From NCBI GenBank assembly GCA_019649035.1, contig BMAT01002135.1, forward strand, positions 180,464-221,659: a DNA stretch of 41,196 nucleotides, written 5' to 3'. Under the pieces are notes generated by a model. It ran no database searches. It saw only the letters and a program-made list of their open reading frames with translations, and was not told the DNA's origin. Source of the DNA: Elysia marginata (taxonomy: Eukaryota > Mollusca > Gastropoda > Plakobranchidae). This document shows, piece after piece, positions 14,001-23,000 of this stretch. Position 1 is the first letter of the stretch. Each line of letters begins with the position of its first letter. Position numbers and translations under genes: made by a program.

Positions 14001-17000
14001 ACGTTCATTTTTAAGATGTCACTTAAAGCACTCATTTTTAAGGTTTTTATTATTCGTTCCATCAGCTTAAAACTAAGCAAGCCCCCTGTTTCAGAGCTGC
14101 CAACCCGCACGCTTTCCTGTATTTTTGTAGGCCTACCCTTTTGCGTCCAAAATACGTTAGTAACATTTTTTGATAAAAAATACAACTTTCCGATCCTTTA
14201 AACCCACTATGAAACTCGCGATGTATGTCAATTACGTTGGACTGCATTACTGAGTTTTCCTACCAGGAAGCTGTTACATTTCTGTTCAGGCGCACAAAGA
14301 TGATCATGGCGATACAGTATATCGATTTTGTTTCTTTTTTTCTGCGGTTTATTTTTCTACCGTTAATACCAGTAGTATCGAAATCCTGTTTCGGATATCA
14401 TCCTCTTTACTGGTTTTATGTTTAGCATCGAATTTGGGGAATTTTGCTCCAGAAGCAAACTGGGCAACTTTCAGCTTAGTTCATGCAAGAAACATTCAAG
14501 TAATTTCCACTTCCCCACCGTTTTACTACTAAAGGTGGCGAGCTGAGTGGCCTAATAAAGATCTAAGTGTAGTCATGGGGCAAATCCTGTTTCTGACATT
14601 GCCCTCTTTATCAATCTTGCAAACAACGTTTGGCATTGAATTCTGGGAATTTTGCTCTGCTAAAAACATTCAAGTTATAAGCCACTCCGCACAGGTTTAT
14701 TACTTAGATTGCGAGCTGAGTAGCTTAGTGAAGATCTAAGGTCGGTACCACACTGCGGCAAAACCGCCCTGGGACAGTTTTGTTCTGCCCCGCAACAAAG
14801 CATACCTGCACAGAAAAGCTACTGCCTTGCAACAGGACTGTCCCAGGACCAGCTGCACCTTAAATGTGCGTGATTTTTTCAAAGACTGCAGGAAAGAAAA
14901 TAGCAGTTTGCAGAATCCAGAGTCTAGAATGGGGTGCCATCAAGTCCCTTACCGTAATCAATGAGTCTAGATCTAGTTCTGCACGGTCTGTTCTCTAACA
15001 TTTGCTAGACTTCATTCAGGGCTAGATCTTTCTTAGTAATTGTAACAGTGGGACTAGATTCTAGATCCTAAATCTAGATTAGTAAACAGTAGGACTGGAT
15101 CCTGGAGTGTACAACAGAGAAATTTAAAGGGAAAGTTAGGCCCTAAAAATGCATGCAATATCGGGTACTTTGAACATGAAAGCACATTTGTTTCTAGTGG
15201 CAATGACATTAAATAATCATTACAGCAAACATTCAATTAGAGTTTGTGGGGGTAGGACTTCGGCACTGGTGTGCCACTATATTTGAATTAGAAATTAAAC
15301 CACTCATCATTACCCTTCATTTCGTGAGTAATATTTGTTACAATTAACAATACTGTATCTCACCAAACAGGGCCCTTTGTTCCGAAAATGAGATAAATCT
15401 GTTACATTAAAGTTTAGGCTTAGCTGGGGTGACGACCGTGTGTGGAAATTTTTTCTGAAAAGATAGCCAAGTTTGTTTAACCTTGCTGTTAGCATCAGTG
15501 TTAATTTTCAACACATTAATTTTTGGTAGCCTACTAATTTTTTTTCTACTTGACACAGATACATTTAATCAAGTAGATCTACTTGTAAGTGTTTCAGGGA
15601 CCAGATATGAATTTCCAGGCACTGGATGATTAGCATAGGTCACCATTCTAAAATATGAATGAAACAGTCTACACTAACAATAACCAGATCATCGGATGGT
15701 TTCTGGTTATACTGTGTTGTGCACAATCATATACTGAGTGATTGTGATATGGGCATCATTTGTTAGACAGCAATTTTTTTAACCAAAGAACTGGGCACCC
15801 CACACATGTCATTAGTATAGTTCTTACCATGTCAGTGAGTTGAAGAATACAACAATACCAATGATACACTTTTTAGAGATGGCTTGTACACTTTGGAGTG
15901 ACGCAAAGTTGGCACCTCTGTTTATTTTGTATTTTGCGTGCAATTTTAGCTGTTGGTAAAAAAATACACCTTCTTGTTGGAAAATACTCTTTTTGGAAAT
16001 GGCTTGTACACTTTTCTATGGTGCTGGGTTGGCAGCTCTGCTGTTTAACTGTTAACAATGATATAATGTCCTTTATTACTACATCTTGTAGGCTGACCTG
16101 ACGCTGCTCATAAAACATATGAATGCATCACAAAAAGCTTTTAACGACGATAAAGAAAGACTTGTAAAGGAGGTAAGCTGTTTATGTTTTATAAACAGAT
16201 AAGGAGAAACATAAAGAAGAATAAGACCTCACAGATTTTTATGTCTAGCAGTCCTACAAAGCTCATTCGCATAGACTTTTACACATGTTCACACAGATTA
16301 AAGGAAAAAAAAAACGTGAAGTTGAATTTTCTTTATTTCTTTTTTTTTTTTTTAACTTATAAGATTGAGATTTTTGCTCAGGATGTGAAAGCATTGGTTC
16401 TAAATTCCAAATCTTTCACCACATTTTGAACTTTTCCCTATTCTGACTGTATTTAAAAAAATGTTAGCGGTTTTGACGACTAAAATTTTTTAAGAACATG
16501 CTTGTGCTGTTAAGTTTTGCATTTTACATTTTCAAAGATTAACCTTTCTACTTATCACCATACTGTCTTTTTTTCTGTTGTGTTGTTTGTTTGAAGAATT
16601 TAACGTTTAAGTTTAAGAATATTAAACATTTCATAACTGATGTATTCCCCTGACATCTTTAAATATTGAATGATTTAGCATCCACTGTATAACATCTAGT
16701 TGTCTTATTTTATGCAACCATTTTAAACAATAAGAATATGGCTATAAGATCAATAAAGGAAAAGTAAAAAGAAGCGCCTAGAAGATCTCTTAGGTGGCTA
16801 CATGTTTGAAATAATACTGAGCGCTAAATATGAAATTATAAACCCAATGGTACAAAAAAGTCACTTGAATGATTGTTGCAGCAATACTTCATTGTTTGAA
16901 AAAATGTAAGACCAACTTCACCCAAGTCACCAATTTTGGCTGCCGATTGTTAGCATGAGTGGGTAAGGGAGTCAATGTTTTGCCTGTGTTTCAAAATATT

Positions 17001-20000
17001 TCAAACTGCAAGTTTCATGCTATGTCTATTTTGTCTTAATTTTTTCCCTAATCCACAGGAAATTACAAAGCTAGCAAACAGTATAAGCAAGGAAGCTAAT
17101 GATAGTGTGAAGTTTGTGAAAAATGAGGTTTGTGTACTTTTAAAGTTTGTCTGTCTAGTTTGTTTTTTTTTTTTAGTTTTTTTTGAAATAACTGAAAGTA
17201 AAAGTTTTTGGTTTCAAAATTTCAGGTTTCCAGGTTGTTCGATCCATTTGTTGTTTATTGCACAACATAAGCCTCAGCAATTTTTTAAATACAAGATGAA
17301 ATGCTAAGCTCATTTTCAGGTTGTTTTGTTGGTTTTTTTTAAAATGATTTGGCATCCCTGCCTTCAGATTATATGGTCTACTCAAACTATTTTTTATACT
17401 ACAATAAACAAGCTTTATAACAAATAGATTGGATGGACAAGATAAATCCCAACTTCACCAATGGCATGTTTTAAACGGGTATCAAGGTATCTTTGTAGAC
17501 CTGAGAACAAAGTGTATTGAGGCTTGCACCAACACTGAACTGTAGCTCTGTCATAGAGATGTACTGTGAGATAAAACGCATGTGTACATTTCAATGGGTG
17601 GTTTTTCCTGTTGTTGTTTATTCTCTTACTTCTTGGGTCATCAGATCAGAACAGAGAAAGCTCGCTGTAAACCACTCAGCAATGCCCTCTACACTGTCAG
17701 TGACTCTGTGTGCATCCTTGTGTTGCGACCTCTGGTGAGTTTACTCTTCTCTCTATTTGCAAGTTGTAATTTGTTACCAAGTAATTTTTCAAGTTCCTTT
17801 TAATTTCAAATCAAGTACACTCAAAGGTATACTGCTGTGTCTTCACATGTAACTTTGTGAGTATTTACTCTAAAAAAAAAAAGATTTTTTAAATTGTCCT
17901 GACCGATCATATCTGTCTCTAATCAGACTAAGAAACTGGACAAGCAGAAGAACGATACAATGGATCATCACGGAAACTTGAATTCTGCAGAACTAACAAA
18001 AAGTTTCTCGAATAAGCCATTTCCTTGAGATAGGTGTAGCAATCTTGTGATCCTAACAAAGTTAATAACTTTTTTGGTCATCTTCAGAATGGCTTCTGGT
18101 TCAGTCTGGGATGGTGCCTGATCTTCTCTATTCCATGCCTGGTGTTTGCTGTACTCTTATCTAGTCAATACAGGAGGGAGCACAAATACGTCAAGGAGTT
18201 TGAAGATCCGTGAGTAAAACTTTTTTTTTTGGCAAAACTTTTTCAGTGTCGAGGAGGTGGTTGCCAAAGCTACTATAAATCAAGGATAAGAATCATACCA
18301 AAGGCAGGAATTTGTCCACAGCCATTTTCACAAAAAGCCTACCTCTGTGCACTGCTCACTACACACCTGAATCCTTTCAATCATTTATGTGTAAAGCCCG
18401 TTTAATTAAATACACTCACAGTAGAAAAGAAGTGGTCACTTAAATGTTGGATTTCCTTTTTTGGCTTACTAGCTTCTGTTAAAGCAAAGAGCAGTATAAG
18501 GCTGTTGCATAAACCTTAAAAGTATGTTTAGAGGGGTTTCCCTTAGGCACTTGGTTGTTTCTTACGTTGAATTCAGCATTTAAAACTTTTTCTGCTGAAC
18601 TACCCACACCCCATAGAATAGCCGAGCTTTTTGAGGGGTCCACCATTTTTAGTTTTTATATACAAGAGACATTTATCAGTTACTGCTCTTTTCAACCTGA
18701 AAACAGCACTATTGCTAGCCAGCCAATAATAATAAATATTTCGCTATCAGCAATTGGTGCGGATAACAAATAATATACACAAGACACCTAACATTTCAAA
18801 TGCAGTTATTATTGCTCACGAAACCTTTCACAAAGCGGTTTGTTCTAAAAAGGAAAGCAAAAACCTCTGTTGAGTACTTATTGTTTTATTCTGAGTATAA
18901 TGTACAAAACTGGGCTTCAGGTTGTGCTGAAAAAACTGTGTGCATTGTCCATTACATAAAGCATGTGTCTTGCCAGGGGTTGAATTGAGTTGGGTGTTGC
19001 AGTTTTGACTTTAAAAAAAACAACAATATTTCAAACAATGTATGGGTGGGCTAAGAAACGTAAAATAAAATTTTGGTTGTAATTACAATATTTTAAAAAC
19101 ATTTCAAGACTTCTGTTCAAAATTTTTTTTTCAATTTTTTTTCTACTTAAAGTTTTTGATATCTCATTCAATTTGAGTGACAGCAAAACGTATCTGTCGA
19201 ATGCCTGCATACCAATGTATTATGAGGCCTATGACACTGCATGAAACTGGCCTTATCAGTGGAGCAGTAACCTTACTGCTTACATTAAGTGTCCCTTTAG
19301 CAATACTCAAGTTACATAACATGCAAATGAGGTGTAATTTACATTAACTATCCATTTTAATTATTCCCTGATTTTCCTGCTATCACTTCATTTCTCATTA
19401 GGTGGGAGCTTTGAAATGGGATTCTTTAAACCTCAATGATTAAAAATGTAGCGGGAAAAATGTAAAGCGTGTACAAAGTAAACTCATCTATTATATTGTT
19501 TCTACTTTAGTAAATGCTAAATTGCCTCTCATTCAACATTTTATGACTTAATGAATTTCTGCATGAGTCTGTTGTTCTCTTCTATACCTCACACATGTTT
19601 CTTATGTATCTAAGCTCTAAACTTGACTGTTGAATGTTGAAGCTGGTGCTTTGTGCTTGCTAAATTTACCTTACATGGTTTGGAGAGAAGAAAAGGCAAA
19701 GAATATTATTGAAACCAGGACAGTCTTAATTATGCATCTTGATTGTTTCGCATAAATTTCCTGATAGTCATAATGTTAATTTTGGCTGATTTGTTTGTGA
19801 AATGTGCTTGAGATGCAGACAAAACTTCTCAGTTTTGTTTCTGTTGTTGTTTGTTTTGTGTTTGTAAAATTCATATCCATAGCAACAGATTTGGTCATCT
19901 ATGCAACTGACTACTTAAGTGAAAAAATAATAATATTTATTTTATCACTTCGTACATAAATGTTGAGACTGTATGACTGTTTTTTAGACTGTTTGGTTGT

Positions 20001-23000
20001 CTCTTTATATGCTTTGTAATTTGAAGCATCTCAATGTGTTTTCCTCAAGTTATTAAAAATGGCTTTCTTTGATTCCCAATCTTTCAAATGCAATCACTCA
20101 ATTTTATAATTAAGATATCATTTGTGTTATTTTTCCTCACTGCCTTAAAGGGGTTTGTTGAGCTTTTAAACAAGGCTTATATTTATAAACGTAAATTCGG
20201 CATCTCAACTCATTTGTCGGAGTACTTCACATATATGTTGATCAGTACGTTTCGTTATAAAAAGGTAAGGCTGAGCATAAACCGAGAATTTTGCTGCATG
20301 CTTTGGTTTGAACCTCTTTCCCTCCTTGCTCTTATCCAAAACCCAGAAACTACCTCATGTATGGTGGACCCAATCCTGATACTATTCCACTCACAAGGTT
20401 AGTTATGTGGCTTTGATCATAAATATACTTTCTTGCACTTGATTGTGAGGCTATCAGAAAGCTTTGATACAAACTCTTTAAGTGAACTGGTCCAACTACT
20501 AATGGCTTTCTGTGTACCGTTCAAATTCATTTATTTTGTTTTATTAAGGATTACTTTTTGCGGAAGAGGTCTGGGTCTTTAATTATCTTGATGCAGGGTT
20601 CAGGGCTATACCAATATTGGACAGAGAGAGATATACATGTTAGTTTGTAAGTTCACTTTTTTTGGTTTATGTTATGGAGTTGATGTTAAAAACTTTGGGA
20701 ACTATGGGCGCAAAGGTTGAATGACTGTTGATATAAAAGGATAAAGATTTGTTATCGTATTTGACTGCTGCTCAGTCAAAAGTAATATGAAGATGATAAG
20801 TTGAGCTGCAATTTGTTTAATAATGAGTTAGGTTTTTTTTTTTGCTGGATTATTTCTTTGGCTTATGTTAACCTCACCCACATTAGCATCTGATCGCAAC
20901 ATTTTTTTTTTATACTAACATTTTTAAAATAAAAAAATACTGACTCAATTTTCCTACTGGGTTGTAACTTAACTGGTTTAACCCATCGGGGTGCTTTCAT
21001 GCTGTGTTCTAATAAAATAACACTACCAGGCCTGCATCATCTTTGACCACTTTTGTGTGTCAAGAGGACACATGCACAAGGAATATTAGTTAACATAGAT
21101 AGATGGATGGATGGCAAATTGTTAAAAGAAACGTTTCTTCATCTTGCTTTTTTCAGTTGGATGTAGCTTTTTCAAATGAGCTTTTAAGGCTGTGGAGCTT
21201 GCTACGGTAAAAGCAAAATTTTTCCACCAGGCACAATTTTCTAAAACATTTTTTAATCATATTCTTTCTTTGTCTGATATGGTTTGATTGTAAGAGCACA
21301 GTAAATATGAAGGGCTGACAGCATCTTGTTGAACTTTGAAAGATGAACGAAATCACTGACTTTCTTCTTAAAACACACTCACTGCTGGCACTCTCAGACA
21401 CACAAGTTGGTTTGTTTTTTCTCAAGTCTAATAATTTTGTACAACCTTGATAACCTTTTTTCTATTTTTAAATTTGTGTGCAATTATAAGATGTCAGTTG
21501 CTCGGAGTATACTTTGCCGCAATTAACTTGTTTGTTTTTTTTGTTTGTTGTTTTTTTTTGTCTTTTAATCCAGTTGTCAAACTTTTTTCTTCTTCAAATT
21601 ATTTCTTATTTTCCACTCTTTATTCTTACTTTACTCATAGGCAACAGTATTGAAGAAATGTTAGTTCTCTGGGTAAGATATGAAGTCAGTGCGTTTTGTA
21701 GCTGTCGGGCAAACACATATTGGTGCAATTTTCTATCAATGATAGCTAGTCGAGTTGGGTGAATACTGACTTGTAGATCTATATGTCTGTGTATCAATCA
21801 CTACTTGTGAAGGCGATTCCTGGCGCAGATCTATTTATTGATTATTATGGTGGTGGTGCTCAAAGCTTTATGTAACAAAGCCATAATGGGGGATACATAT
21901 CTTTTTCCTTAGTCGGGCAAAAGCTTTTTAGTCTGCGGTTGTAGTAAGTCTATAATAGACTGAGTTACATATAACGTTCCAGTTATCTCATGTTTTACGT
22001 TTACTTCAAGTTGCAAAGAGGATTCTTTCTGAGGTGCAATTTTTTTTTATATGAATTTATTAACTTTTTGATGTTAACAGAGATGTCCGAACATCATCCG
22101 TTTTTTTCCCATTCCATGCTTACCATTTGAACGACAGTAATGGATTTACTCACATTCAGCTAGTGCTTCTTAGCTTCTTGCATTTTTTCCAGTGGTGTAG
22201 AAGGGGAAAAATACCCCCCCCAGCAAATTCTGTCTTGGTCCATCAGCCATTCTTTAGCTTCGCCTATGAGCTCTTTGTCGTCACCAATGCTTTCCTATAA
22301 CCCTTAGAAGTAAAAATTTTAATGAAACATTTCGATCATATGATCACGCAGACTAGACCTGGGTCCACCACACTTCAAAAAACTAGAAGAGATTTAATGA
22401 CCTGGAAGCACCCATCTAGTCTTTCAGCCATTAAATATAGCGTCAACCCTGGGTGAAAAAGTCATGGTTACAGTCTTTTGGGATGCCATAATGTATTCTG
22501 CCTCTAGATGCTTTGTCTCCTGAACAATGTGTCAATCTGAACAACTCTTTGTTACCTTGAATAGACTCAGAGAAGTCATCGGCTGAAAAAAAATCATGGC
22601 CGCCTGACAAAGGGTGCTGTTCTGTAAGATGAAAATGCCACTCCTCACACGACAAAGACCACTAACGGCTGGCTTCTAATCTAAAGTATGAATTGGAGAC
22701 ATTGTCGCAACCACCACACAGCGCCAACCTAGCCCCTACTGATTTCCATATGTTTGGACCTCAAGTGTCACTTTGCCAAGAAATGAGTTGGTAACATGTG
22801 ATGCAGTGCAACAGTGGTTGAAGAATCTTGATGGAAGTTTCTCTTGGGCTGGTATTTTTCCTTTCAACAACGCTGGAAAAAATGCTTTGATCTCGAGAGA
22901 AATTATGTTAAACAATAGTTAAGAAGCTATAGTTGACTGCGTTTAATTTTCATTATTATAGTTCAAATCATAAGCTCGCTGTGGCAAAAAAAAATTATTT

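Larger units (their letters stand above)
12933..16091 (+). other. Prominin intron rich in local duplications and hairpins
   Basis: It includes a 28-bp minisatellite (13894-14058), a 200-bp tandem duplication (14381-14740), a GC-rich inverted repeat (14768-14847), a TCTAGA-rich patch (about 14920-15080), two neighbouring short hairpins (15680-15747) and a roughly 60-bp direct repeat pair (15866-16050). No exon was recognised. Confidence 0.6.

Noticed and set aside
21641..21672. 32-nt microexon with an excellent acceptor and a gtaaga donor
   Set aside because: Entered from prominin exon 10 or 11 it stops after Q-Q-Y; no independent support.
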